Assembly (NCBI GenBank): GCA_938084675.1
Contig: CALKGM010000007.1
Coordinates: 1 to 37,614, forward strand
DNA: 37,614 nt
Source: Candidatus Poseidoniaceae archaeon
GTDB lineage: Archaea > Thermoplasmatota > Poseidoniia > Poseidoniales > Poseidoniaceae
Reading direction: 5' to 3'
Positions 17,901-25,512 of this stretch are shown piece by piece (position 1 is the stretch's first letter; the number at the start of each line of letters is the position of its first letter). The translations under genes were made by a program, and so were the position numbers. The notes under the pieces are model-generated. The model was not told the origin of the DNA. It worked only from the letters and a program-made list of their open reading frames with translations, and searched no databases.

Positions 17901-19499
17901 TACGATTTATTCCTTGAACCTCCAACGGGTTGGAACGCTGGGTTCTCAAATTTGGGCAGTGAGGGAGGGGCCTTGTCCGGTTCGACAGGACTGATTGACA
18001 GTGGCGCCTACAGGTCGGTTGACCTTGTGCTCACGCCTCCGCTGGTATTGACTGCAGCAGGTGCTGAACGTGTGGTTGAATTGATTGCAATCAGTCAAAC
18101 TGAACTGCAAAAATCGGTGGTCTTTGAGATCCCTATCAAAGTAGAAACCGTTCGAGATGTTTACATTAATCTTGAGTCCTCGTACTCGAAACTAAGCCCT
18201 AATTCCACCGTTTCCCTGTTGTATTCGGTTGAACACAGCGGCAACATTAATCTTGAATTGACTCCATCGTTTACCCTTCCATCGGGATGGTCCATTACCT
18301 CTCCAATTGAACCGGTTTCTATGGCATGGGGAAGCAGTACAAGCCTTCTCTATACGTTACAAGGGAACGGCGCAGCGAAATCAGGCCCGATTCAATTCAA
18401 CCTTGAGGTGCCGACCAATGTGTTTTCTTGGAACGGGGATTTGGTCGTTGAAACTTTAGCCGCCCCTTCGCTCACCTTTGTAGGATTAGAACTCCTTGAT
18501 GGTACCAGTTTTTCAACACCTCAAGGCTCAGGGTCTCACCCAACAGGAGAAGCCATGGAATTCACATGGCTAGTCAGTAACGATGCAACCACGCCATGGT
18601 CGCCAAGCGTCAGTTTGCAAACCGGCTCGGGCCTGTTTGGGGACTGCTCTTTCTCTGCGACCGTTGAGTTCAATCAATTGGTCCCGCTCAAATGCTCCAT
18701 TCTCATTGCGAATGGGGCTGCGCCATTGACTGAGCCTTCTTTTACCGTGACGCTTGAAGGCGAGGACGTACTTCTGACTCAGACAATTGGCCTTCTCGTT
18801 GGTGAAAATGAAATCGTTGGATGGGAGGCTGAAAGCATTCCGGCTTTCAAGACCGGGAATAGCGGTCAAGTTGTGATTGAAATCACGAACATTGGAAACA
18901 CTCGCTTTGAACGTCAAGTGCGTGTAGATGCAGGAGATGATTGGTCGGCTTCGATTGATGGAAACGATATCATTGAACTTGAAGTTGGGCAATCGACGTT
19001 GGTTCGTTTGGACCTACGCGCCGATAAGCCTGGAGAAACTACAGTGGCCTTGAATTTGGTCGGGAATGAGGATTCCTCAGCTTCGTTTTCCTTCGCTGCA
19101 ACTTCAGAAGGAGAGCCAACGGGTAGTTCCTTGACATCAGGATTGAGCACCACGTCTGTAGTCATGGGCTTGGTTGTTCTCCTCGCCGTTCTTGGTGCGC
19201 TTGGGGCAGTAGTCCTTCGCCGAACGCCGAGTCCTCAAAATCAGCAAACACTTCCACTCAAGAATCATCAAACATATGCTGCCCCACAACTCCCGGTTAA
19301 TGTTCCATCAGAGCCTGCTGTGGCGGCCACTCCCGCCCCTATTTGCTGGTCGTGTAGAGAACCAGTCATCGGGCCTACGCTTGGATGCCCTTCGTGTGGC
19401 GCTCGGTATCACGGTGCTCCTCACGGCAACTGCAAGGCCACTCAGCTTGAACAGTGCGTCAATTGCTCCGGAAGTTCAGAACACTTTGTTCAAGCCTGA
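14955..19499 (+). CDS. Subtilisin-like serine protease (S8), surface-anchored, with cytoplasmic RING-like zinc domain
   Basis: This 1514-residue protein begins with a signal peptide (VILFLFLLLVASTSPMM). A propeptide-like region follows, then the S8 catalytic domain with Asp298 (VADSGLDDDHGDF), His331 (GHGTHVSC), oxyanion Asn437 (FAAGNDGP) and Ser524 (GTSMATPNAAG). A P-domain-like beta region (about 595-725, DLDLIVTSPDG) comes next, then a CARDB domain (about 725-831) and several Ig-like repeats typical of NEW3 domains. A transmembrane helix at about 1396-1425 is followed by RRT. The cytoplasmic tail has a C4HC3-type zinc motif: C1464, C1467, C1478, C1481, H1486, C1493, C1501, C1504. It resembles the prokaryotic RING family more than a simple ribbon. 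The protease should digest extracellular protein. All catalytic residues are present. Confidence 0.95.
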   Translation: MSGGQNRRWVILFLFLLLVASTSPMMSVNSITDSDEILEPEWVRFDIKENVYHDAVGILDESLIDEQRDILAAGPFGTFDMNGLQLHRPVPSEWMEPRFDLLMLLVSDEVRLTEVRNELSSINGLEVREFIAPSGLMVQGTPTALRTSEQVQGIAASHEVPKGMLVESTLMDLLLMEGGEEAIASMLVRLEGWRNDEGPMERVTLTDNGNGVIDQHLGDVAHTGLEQARAWDDGRYEGFVEEGNLLTIMQQPSVMYLRPDPAFAAFNDNARGHMETNTMKSYFTTDLDGSGQVVAVADSGLDDDHGDFGSRVVGNFDVIGDGSTADKHSGHGTHVSCTVLGDGTRGGYSGVAGAADLYFQAMENDNTGNFQSPSLNNLLNTAYNADARTHTNSWGSSSASQQGKYNSETEDVDDRASYYDRYYSGREGLTILFAAGNDGPDSGTVSPPATAKNVVSVGNHQNRYNGAPDSIMQGSSRGPTDDDRIKPDLIAPGGYVRSCRAQEATDTGSSTWSNSYYLEYTGTSMATPNAAGMALMIREYLEEIAQRPSPQGALVKALLVLGAEDVGSRNIPNDDEGWGRINLRNTLAPPTGQGIWVDDRSILSGTGNSKTYSFNVSQASGLFKAVLTWSDERGSRFSNAQLVNDLDLIVTSPDGTTYLGNDFANGRSTTGGSRDTVNNLEVVLIDAAMSGTWTVKIQDGQHSGSKTQPYAVAVLGHGVNDLRPDPMMEPEEFQMNVGIPQVGDPVQLTTSVFNFGNVVANSFPVIFEVDGNEISRKSTALGAGSTKKMVWDWTPQFAGTSTLSFIIDPDDTLEEIRENNNRHDITVNITAPGVKLESPSATMTLSETNVTTTSWNLTLTNTALISTNASMQTGQVVNSANGQSLPWYIGSTTSNFSLEGQESQYITVTLVHPAPPQPGDYRIDLLGLDVDNGVTYPFELSFIVPDLANANLEFDYSIVPVHPSNPTNLTVRFINNGNTAIGYDLFLEPPTGWNAGFSNLGSEGGALSGSTGLIDSGAYRSVDLVLTPPLVLTAAGAERVVELIAISQTELQKSVVFEIPIKVETVRDVYINLESSYSKLSPNSTVSLLYSVEHSGNINLELTPSFTLPSGWSITSPIEPVSMAWGSSTSLLYTLQGNGAAKSGPIQFNLEVPTNVFSWNGDLVVETLAAPSLTFVGLELLDGTSFSTPQGSGSHPTGEAMEFTWLVSNDATTPWSPSVSLQTGSGLFGDCSFSATVEFNQLVPLKCSILIANGAAPLTEPSFTVTLEGEDVLLTQTIGLLVGENEIVGWEAESIPAFKTGNSGQVVIEITNIGNTRFERQVRVDAGDDWSASIDGNDIIELEVGQSTLVRLDLRADKPGETTVALNLVGNEDSSASFSFAATSEGEPTGSSLTSGLSTTSVVMGLVVLLAVLGALGAVVLRRTPSPQNQQTLPLKNHQTYAAPQLPVNVPSEPAVAATPAPICWSCREPVIGPTLGCPSCGARYHGAPHGNCKATQLEQCVNCSGSSEHFVQA

Positions 19500-19501
19500 G
19501 G

Positions 19502-19530
19502 CTTTTTGAGCCGGTTTTTGACTCAAAAAG
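19502..19530 (+). terminator. Hairpin with T-tracts between the subtilase and the Ig-repeat gene
   Basis: CTTTTTGAG and CTCAAAAAG form a perfect nine-base inverted repeat with an eleven-base loop containing a T5 run. It begins two bases after the subtilase stop. The T-runs lie inside the hairpin rather than after it, so it could be an archaeal T-tract terminator or an mRNA 3'-end structure. Confidence 0.55.
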
Positions 19531-19568
19531 AGCATAGGGTTTTGATAGGATGACTCTGAGGCGAGGGT

Positions 19569-22451
19569 ATGGTACCTCGTGACGGCGCGGCCGCTCCCCA
19601 CCAGCGTTTGGCGCTCTTCCTCGTCGTTTTGATGTCGCTGTCTGTCCTCCCGTTGGTTGCCCCAACGGTTTCTGCTGATGGTGCGAGGGATGCGGCAATC
19701 ACCGTTACTCCAATTCCCAATGCTTTGGAAATTAATCCGGGCGAATCGGGCGAATACATCATTCGTGTTCGTAACACAGGGTCAAATCCAGTAACAGTTT
19801 CGTTGAGCACATCACAAGAAGCAACGCAGGAATGCAACGGTTATTCCTCCAGTATTACTCAGATCCCAGGTCCAATTGAATCCGGTGCTTACGAGGAGGC
19901 TACAATGAACGTGACGCTCACTCAAACGGCTGAAGGGACCTGTGATACCACGGTAACAGTCAACGCAAACGAACAGGCAACTCCGCCTGATGTTGCTGGA
20001 GCCCCTGCTCAAGAAACAACGACCGTTACAACAACTGCTGGCGATGGTTCAGGAAGTGCAGTGTTTGGTGTTGACCTCACCGTTAACAGCGGTGACAAGG
20101 AGCAAGATTGGGCTGGTGAAGACGAACTTGACTTCAGAATTGATGTTGAAAACACCGGGCAGACGAATGAAACGATTGCTCTGACCGTTGAAGAAAACAC
20201 TGGACCGGGTTGCGGCAGTACCTCGGAATTTACCGTCACGCTCAGTGAAACATCGGTCAATCTGGATAGCGAAGATGTTGAAACCATCACTGCCACCGTT
20301 GAAATTCCGGATGGTCAATCTGCTGACGACTACTGCTGGGATGTCACAGGCACGGTAACCAACGACCCCTCGCAAGAGGCAAAAGACACGGATGATTTCA
20401 AACTCGTTGTCCCTGAACTCAAGACGTGTTCAGTTGAACTCAGTAAGACTTCAATGTCGGTTAATCCTGGTGAAAAAGCTTCACTGACAGCCACCTTTAG
20501 CAACACCGGAAACGTAGATTGGAGTGTTACTATTGCGTCTACTGGAAGTAAAGCAGGGTGGGTAAGTGTAGATGGAGCCTCGTCCCGCCTCCTTCGTTAT
20601 GATAACGGACAGGGAACCGTTTCGGTTGATTTGGATGTGTCTCCTGACGATTCAATAGATGCGGGCACTGAAGCAGTAATTACAATTCTTGGAAAAGATG
20701 GAAGCAGTGTTGATCCGGACTGTCAAAAACAACTACGTGTCGTTGTTGGCCAATCGTACGGGGCAAGTATTTCACTCGCAACATCATTGCTTGATAGGAT
20801 TGACCCAGGCTCAAACAAATCCACTGTTGTTACAGTCGCAAATCAAGGGAATGGACAGGATAACTTGCGCATTTCCTCATCAAGCGCACCATCTGGTTGG
20901 GCCATTCAGTTGGAACAGTCAACCGTACTGGTTGGTTCTCGTCACGGGAATCAAGATTCGGTTTCTGTCGATTTAACGGTCCGTGTGCCGCGGGGAGCTC
21001 TTGCAACAGAAACCGTTGAAATCACACTTTCAGTTCTTCCATCAAGCGGGGGGGCAACCTACGATAGTGTTGTTTTGCGAGTGACGGTTGGAGAGATCCA
21101 TGACTTTGAAGTGATGGCGCCTGCAACTGAACAAACAGGGCGTTCCCTGACCGATGTGAGTTTCCCAATTGAAATCTCGAATATGGGTAACGTTCGCGAC
21201 CGAATGGCTCTTTCAGTTGTAGACCAATCCGAAAGCCCAGAATGGGATACCGTGTTTGAGGATGAAAACGGAATGCAATTCACAGAAATCAACATCAATC
21301 CCCAAACGACCACCACCGTTTACTTGGTCGTGAGTATCCCTATGGGTGAAGAACTTGACAACACACTTCTCACCGTCCGAGTCCGCAATAGAGACGATAC
21401 GAACACACAAGATCTTGACAACGATGGCATTCCTGACAATCAGAGAGAAGTAGATTTCCTCGCCATTTTATCGGACAGGAACTTTGCAATGTCGATGACC
21501 CTAGAGGATGGTGAAATCCCTCAAAGTGCTTCCAAAATCCTACCTCCAAACGGAGAAGTCACCTACGGTCTGTTGGTTGTAAACAGGGGGGATGGTCGTG
21601 ACGAGGCCGTGTTTACAATGAACGGGCTTGAAGGGGTTGCTACCCGTTCGCTCACCCTGAATGGGCTTCCTGTCTCTGAACCGGTTGACATACCTCGTGG
21701 TTATGGGATTTGGGACATTACCAATGAGACCTTCCTTGTTGAAGATGGAGCGCCAATTTTGGGGGATTCGATGAGTAGCATCGAAAGTCAGATGCTCAAC
21801 AAAGGCCTTATGATCGGCCATGAAGCAAAAATTTACCATGTTTACTTTGAATTGACCGTCCGTGTTAGCCCAGGCGCTGAAACAGGTCAAGGTGGCCTCT
21901 TGGAGGTTGTAGTGACAAGCGTTTCCAACGCAGCTAATCGGACGGGTATGGTTTCAATTATGCTTGATGTCTCTGTGATCCAAGACCTTGAATTCATTGA
22001 GGCAGGAGCCCGTCAAGAACTTGATTTGGTTTACGGCGGGGAAGCCATTGAGCATGAGGTTTCAGTTGTCAATACTGGAAATGTCCGAACGGAAATCCGA
22101 GTCTTTACCTCAGAAAACCTTCGTGGATGGTCAGTCGTTTTGAACAGCGAAGACGGCGATTGTTCCTATGAACAAAATGAATTGTTTTGTATGGTCGACG
22201 AAGGAGAGCGTTTGTACATTAACGCAACCATCCGAGCACCCTACGGGGCTGAACTTTCTGATGCTTACAAATTCACACTCTCTGCAGAGCCAACCGACAC
22301 AGGAGTTCTTGACCGGCAGAATTTGCAGTTTGTAGTTCAAGGCGAACCCGCAGAAGGTGTTCTTGATTTGGCCGGCAATACAACCCTCCAAGGAATCGGT
22401 GCAGCAGTAATTGTTGCCCTTTTGCTGCTCTTCCTCATTCGTAGGGATTGA
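19569..22451 (+). CDS. Surface protein of Ig-like (NEW3/CARDB-type) repeats with C-terminal membrane anchor
   Basis: This 960-residue protein has a signal peptide (RLALFLVVLMSLSVLPLVAP, cleavage after VSA near residue 36). The whole ectodomain is a chain of about six to eight Ig-like beta domains, each marked by a variant of 'v-x-N-[TMQ]-G-[NQS]' (RVRNTGSNPV, DVENTGQTNE, TFSNTGNVDW, TVANQGNGQD, EISNMGNVRD, SVVNTGNVRT). This is the signature of NEW3 and CARDB domains. It also has a few cysteines per repeat and a thrombospondin-3-like acidic loop (DLDNDGIPDNQ). A C-terminal hydrophobic helix at about 939-957 ends in RRD, giving a simple membrane anchor with no cytoplasmic domain. No catalytic motif is visible. 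It is likely a cell-envelope or adhesion protein. The start follows GAGGCGAGGGT. Confidence 0.88.
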   Translation: MVPRDGAAAPHQRLALFLVVLMSLSVLPLVAPTVSADGARDAAITVTPIPNALEINPGESGEYIIRVRNTGSNPVTVSLSTSQEATQECNGYSSSITQIPGPIESGAYEEATMNVTLTQTAEGTCDTTVTVNANEQATPPDVAGAPAQETTTVTTTAGDGSGSAVFGVDLTVNSGDKEQDWAGEDELDFRIDVENTGQTNETIALTVEENTGPGCGSTSEFTVTLSETSVNLDSEDVETITATVEIPDGQSADDYCWDVTGTVTNDPSQEAKDTDDFKLVVPELKTCSVELSKTSMSVNPGEKASLTATFSNTGNVDWSVTIASTGSKAGWVSVDGASSRLLRYDNGQGTVSVDLDVSPDDSIDAGTEAVITILGKDGSSVDPDCQKQLRVVVGQSYGASISLATSLLDRIDPGSNKSTVVTVANQGNGQDNLRISSSSAPSGWAIQLEQSTVLVGSRHGNQDSVSVDLTVRVPRGALATETVEITLSVLPSSGGATYDSVVLRVTVGEIHDFEVMAPATEQTGRSLTDVSFPIEISNMGNVRDRMALSVVDQSESPEWDTVFEDENGMQFTEININPQTTTTVYLVVSIPMGEELDNTLLTVRVRNRDDTNTQDLDNDGIPDNQREVDFLAILSDRNFAMSMTLEDGEIPQSASKILPPNGEVTYGLLVVNRGDGRDEAVFTMNGLEGVATRSLTLNGLPVSEPVDIPRGYGIWDITNETFLVEDGAPILGDSMSSIESQMLNKGLMIGHEAKIYHVYFELTVRVSPGAETGQGGLLEVVVTSVSNAANRTGMVSIMLDVSVIQDLEFIEAGARQELDLVYGGEAIEHEVSVVNTGNVRTEIRVFTSENLRGWSVVLNSEDGDCSYEQNELFCMVDEGERLYINATIRAPYGAELSDAYKFTLSAEPTDTGVLDRQNLQFVVQGEPAEGVLDLAGNTTLQGIGAAVIVALLLLFLIRRD

Positions 22452-22456
22452 AAACA

Positions 22457-22471
22457 GAGGGCTGCGCCCTC
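22457..22471 (+). terminator. GC-rich hairpin after the Ig-repeat gene
   Basis: GAGGGC-TGC-GCCCTC is a perfect six-base stem five bases after the stop codon, suited to ending transcription or protecting the 3' end. It works together with the T-tract at 22527-22536 downstream. Confidence 0.55.
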
Positions 22472-22504
22472 ATTCGCCTTTGGAAAAAGCGTATTTTGGT
22501 CGAT

Positions 22505-22536
22505 AAAAAAACCGGCGAGACAGGCGTTTTTTCTTT
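22505..22536 (+). terminator. A-tract/T-tract inverted repeat and poly-T terminator
   Basis: AAAAAAAC at 22505 and GTTTTTTCTTT at 22526 can pair, and the T-tract itself is the kind of signal archaeal RNA polymerase uses to stop. It separates the exported-protein island from the nuo operon. The A-tract may allow function in both directions. Confidence 0.6.
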
Positions 22537-22551
22537 ATGGCCTTTGACAAC

Positions 22552-22558
22552 GCTTATT
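22552..22558 (+). promoter_or_regulatory. Candidate TATA box of the nuo operon
   Basis: GCTTATT lies between the upstream T-tract and nuoA. A start point about 25 bases downstream would fall near 22580, just before the leader hairpin. Position and composition support it; no experiment is available. Confidence 0.4.
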
Positions 22559-22582
22559 GAGGGGGCTCAATTCGGTTAGAAT

Positions 22583-22602
22583 AGAGAGCGTATGCGTTCT
22601 CT
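22583..22602 (+). promoter_or_regulatory. Leader stem-loop directly before the nuoA ribosome site
   Basis: AGAGAGCG-TATG-CGTTCTCT forms an eight-base stem (one G-T pair) that ends three bases before the GGGTG ribosome site at 22605-22609. In the mRNA it would sit at the very 5' end of the operon transcript, where it may protect the message or affect ribosome access. Confidence 0.45.
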
Positions 22603-22614
22603 GTGGGTGTCAAC

Positions 22615-23094
22615 ATGTCAGGAATTGAATCCGTACCCAGTGAATACCTTTCCATCGGATTCCTCACCATTCTCGGCATCATCATGCCGCTAACGAATTT
22701 CCTCATCACGTGGGTCGTCCGACCCAAGGTCGATCCGGCCCGGCCCCACATTACGCGCTCCTATCTGCTGGAAGGCTACGAACGAGACCACAGTCTCTAC
22801 CCTCGTCGCCTTACGACGTTTGAATGTGGAAGCGAACCCGTTGGAGACGCAATGATTCAATTCCACTTCCAGTACTACTGGTATGCCATCATTTTCCTGG
22901 TGTTCGACGTGGCCTTCATGTTCCTTGTTTTGGGCGGAATGGTTGCTGCAGATGCAACAGCAGCTGATGTTACCGACCGCACCGCAGCGGTGGCCGGGGC
23001 AACCGACGCACTCACTACACTCGCAATCTTCTTCGCTACTATGGCTCTTGGAGTCTGGTACGTGTTCCGCAAGCGGGGTCGCATTTACATCTGA
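22615..23094 (+). CDS. nuoA: NADH-quinone oxidoreductase-like subunit A (NuoA/FpoA)
   Basis: NuoA is a three-helix membrane subunit next to the quinone cavity of complex I. The 159-residue product has a first helix ([20 protein letters not shown]), the conserved loop [11 protein letters not shown] with Cys71, a second helix after FHFQYYWY, and a third around residues 130-150. The conserved acidic pair of helix 2 (D79 and E81 in E. coli) reads D98-V-A100 here, so the glutamate is lost. An alanine-rich stretch (about 110-130) replaces the usual short loop before helix 3 and makes the protein longer than the usual 120-147 residues. The ATG at 22615 is preferred to GTG 22603 because GGTG is five bases away. 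It heads the operon. Confidence 0.95.
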   Translation: MSGIESVPSEYLSIGFLTILGIIMPLTNFLITWVVRPKVDPARPHITRSYLLEGYERDHSLYPRRLTTFECGSEPVGDAMIQFHFQYYWYAIIFLVFDVAFMFLVLGGMVAADATAADVTDRTAAVAGATDALTTLAIFFATMALGVWYVFRKRGRIYI

Positions 23095-23104
23095 GGTGAA
23101 TGAT

Positions 23105-23698
23105 ATGGCAGGTCAAGACGAAAACTATGCGGCTTTCAATAGCCGAGCACTTGTTGAAATGGTTGGAGATGTCACAGATGAGGCACTCAAGGCGACAAAA
23201 ATCAAGCAATTTCTAAGTGTTCTCGCAGGACGATACTTCAATTGGGCAGGCCGCAAATCACTGTTCACGCTCCACCTTGGAATCAAATGCTGCGCCATTG
23301 AGATGGCTGCTGCCGCAACGCCTCGTTTTGACGGAGACCGTTTCGGTGTTCTCTTCCGTTCATCTCCACGTCAATCCGACGTTCTTCTCGTCAACGGTCC
23401 AATCACGAAAAAATTCGCTGACAAGGTCGTCCGTCTATGGGAGCAAATGCCTGAGCCAAAGTACTGCATCGCAATGGGCGAATGTGCAATCTCTGGAGGC
23501 CCTTACTTTCAATCCTACAACGTCTTGGAGGGCGTTGACACGGTCATTCCAGTGGATGTCTACATCCCCGGTTGCCCGCCACGGCCCGAAGCCCTCATCG
23601 ACGGTTTCGGTCTACTGCGTGAAAAGATCATTCGAATCGGTGCTGCACCCAGCAGTGGTCGAAAGGGCGAGAAGCCAATCATCGTTGGAGAGGACTGA
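23105..23698 (+). CDS. nuoB: Oxidoreductase subunit B, carrier of iron-sulfur cluster N2 (NuoB/FpoB)
   Basis: NuoB holds the terminal [4Fe-4S] cluster N2 that hands electrons to quinone. The 197-residue protein has the cluster cysteines in KCCAIEM (the double Cys), GECAISGG and [10 protein letters not shown], and the NuoB core [20 protein letters not shown]. About 45 N-terminal residues precede the core. The ATG at 23105 follows the nuoA stop with GAGGTGA in between; the longer open frame that extends back through nuoA is a shadow. It overlaps no neighbour and is followed by nuoC two bases later. With NuoC, NuoD and NuoI it forms the peripheral quinone-reducing module. Confidence 0.97.
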   Translation: MAGQDENYAAFNSRALVEMVGDVTDEALKATKIKQFLSVLAGRYFNWAGRKSLFTLHLGIKCCAIEMAAAATPRFDGDRFGVLFRSSPRQSDVLLVNGPITKKFADKVVRLWEQMPEPKYCIAMGECAISGGPYFQSYNVLEGVDTVIPVDVYIPGCPPRPEALIDGFGLLREKIIRIGAAPSSGRKGEKPIIVGED

Positions 23699-23700
23699 AC

Positions 23701-24354
23701 ATGGGAATGCGTGTTAGCAACGAACAAAGCGATTCTGCTGCAGAATCCTGTGTCGCTACCCTAACCAAGCGATTTGGTGGGTCCGATGTAACTTCAACCG
23801 TTGAGCACCATTCCAACGCCTTCAAGATGGCGTTTGTGCGTGTTCAATGCCCACCTCAACACTGGCCAGCAGTGGCCAAATCCTTGCGTTTTGACCACGG
23901 AGCAAATTACTGCTCTATGGTTACGGGCACGCATTTCCCAGACGGCGGAGATGACCGTGGCTGGGAAGTTGTTTACCACCTCATGCGACAACCTGTTGTC
24001 GACCAGAAACCGTTCACCAGCACGGTCCTCGTTGCTTCCGAACTCACCGGGTCTGACATTCCTTTGGAGTTTGAAATCATTGTTACCTTGCCTCAAGGCG
24101 ATGAACCAAGTGTGCCTAGCGTTCAGAGCGTCTGGGTTGGAGCTGACTGGAATGAAAAGGAAACTTGGGACCTCGTAGGTATTCGTTTTGAAGGCCACGA
24201 AAACATGCACCGAGTTTTGAATCCCCACGACAGCCCCGAAGGATTCCACCCACTGCAAAAGCAGCACAAACTACGCTATCATGATTACAATGAAATGTAC
24301 GACGACGCCCAAGGGTTTGGTCGTAAGCCAGCCGATGAGGGTCGGGTTAAGTGA
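23701..24354 (+). CDS. nuoC: Oxidoreductase subunit C (NuoC/FpoC)
   Basis: NuoC is the structural partner of NuoD in the peripheral arm (the 30-kDa subunit). The 217-residue product has the family signature WVGADWNEKETWDLVGIRF followed by GHENMHRVL, and an N-terminal part with VYHLM strands. The common form is GHP-LRRIL, so HENMHR is a mild variant. It starts at ATG 23701 two bases after the nuoB stop (a second ATG at 23707 is possible). A run HPLQKQHKLRYHDYNEMYD near the C-terminus is typical of the tail that reaches NuoD. NuoC and NuoD are separate genes here rather than fused. Confidence 0.95.
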   Translation: MGMRVSNEQSDSAAESCVATLTKRFGGSDVTSTVEHHSNAFKMAFVRVQCPPQHWPAVAKSLRFDHGANYCSMVTGTHFPDGGDDRGWEVVYHLMRQPVVDQKPFTSTVLVASELTGSDIPLEFEIIVTLPQGDEPSVPSVQSVWVGADWNEKETWDLVGIRFEGHENMHRVLNPHDSPEGFHPLQKQHKLRYHDYNEMYDDAQGFGRKPADEGRVK

Positions 24355-24363
24355 GGTGATATC

Positions 24364-25503
24364 ATGGCACAAATGTGGATTACAATGGGGCCCCAACACC
24401 CGATGACGCACGGACTTTGGACGCTTCGCGTTAAAGTGGACGGAGAGACTGTAGTGGACACAGAAGCCGAACTCGGCTACATCCACCGTGGCGTTGAGAA
24501 GATTGCAGAATCTCGCGACTTCACCCAAATCACTCCTTACTGTGACCGCCTCTGCTATGTCAGCGCAATGACGTGGGCCAACTCCTACATCTATGCAGCA
24601 GAAGACCTTCTCGAAGTTGAAGTGCCGGAACGAGCAGAATACATTCGTCTTATCTCTGCAGAGTGTCAACGCCTTGCATCTCACCTGATGTGGCTCGGTG
24701 CTTACGGCCCAGATATCGGCAGTCTAACACTGATGACCTGGTGTATGCGAGACCGCGAAATGTTCCTTGATTTGCTCCAAGAACTTGGCGGGTCCCGAAT
24801 GCACTACAATTACCCCCGTATCGGTGGTGTCAAGCGAGATATTCCTGTTGGGTTTGCTGACCGGCTCGTCGCTAAAGTCAAGCTCTTTGAACGTCGTATC
24901 GATGAATACGAAATGATGTTGGACGAGTCAACCATTTGGCTTGTCCGTCTCCAAGGTGTGGGTTACGCTAACGCTGAAGACATGGTCAACGCCGGAGTAT
25001 CCGGTCCAAACATCCGTGCTGCTGGAGTTAACTACGACGCTCGCTGGGCGCACCCGTATTCCGTTTACGACCAGGTCGATTGGGAACCTGCAGTTGAAAA
25101 ACCAACTTCGGTCAAAGGTGCAGATTGCTATGACCGCTACCGTGTTCGCATGGAAGAAATGCGTCAGTCCTGCAAAATGATCCTTGACGCCATTGAGAAA
25201 ATTCCTGGCGGTAAGAACACCAATTATTCCAACGGTGACGAAATGATTCTTGCCAAAGCGCCCACTCGTGCTCCAGAAGGGGCTACAGGCTTTTCCAACT
25301 ACGAATGCACCCGTGGTGCATCCAAGTTCTACATCCAGGGTGGTGGCGATGGACGGGGTAAAAACCCGTACCGATTGTCAATCCGTTCGCCGATGTTCAT
25401 CACCATTCCTTACGTTGCAAAGACCATGATTGGCTACAAAGTCGCCGACATCCCCGCTATTATGGGGAGCTTTGACCCGTGTATTGGAGAAACCGACCGT
25501 TGA
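24364..25503 (+). CDS. nuoD: Oxidoreductase subunit D, quinone-site subunit (NuoD/FpoD)
   Basis: NuoD is the 49-kDa subunit that forms the quinone site with NuoB and NuoH. The 379-residue protein begins with ITMGPQHPMTHG, containing the quinone-headgroup histidine, and continues with ELGYIHRGVEKIAESRDFTQ, then YCDRLCYVSAM, where the tyrosine corresponds to the second headgroup residue of the site. RLASHLMWLGAYGPDIG and the C-terminal FDPCIGETDR are also family hallmarks. The length is normal for the family. The start follows GAGGTGATATC at 24353-24363. All residues needed for quinone reduction that I can recognise are present. Confidence 0.97.
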   Translation: MAQMWITMGPQHPMTHGLWTLRVKVDGETVVDTEAELGYIHRGVEKIAESRDFTQITPYCDRLCYVSAMTWANSYIYAAEDLLEVEVPERAEYIRLISAECQRLASHLMWLGAYGPDIGSLTLMTWCMRDREMFLDLLQELGGSRMHYNYPRIGGVKRDIPVGFADRLVAKVKLFERRIDEYEMMLDESTIWLVRLQGVGYANAEDMVNAGVSGPNIRAAGVNYDARWAHPYSVYDQVDWEPAVEKPTSVKGADCYDRYRVRMEEMRQSCKMILDAIEKIPGGKNTNYSNGDEMILAKAPTRAPEGATGFSNYECTRGASKFYIQGGGDGRGKNPYRLSIRSPMFITIPYVAKTMIGYKVADIPAIMGSFDPCIGETDR

Positions 25504-25512
25504 GGTGATAAG

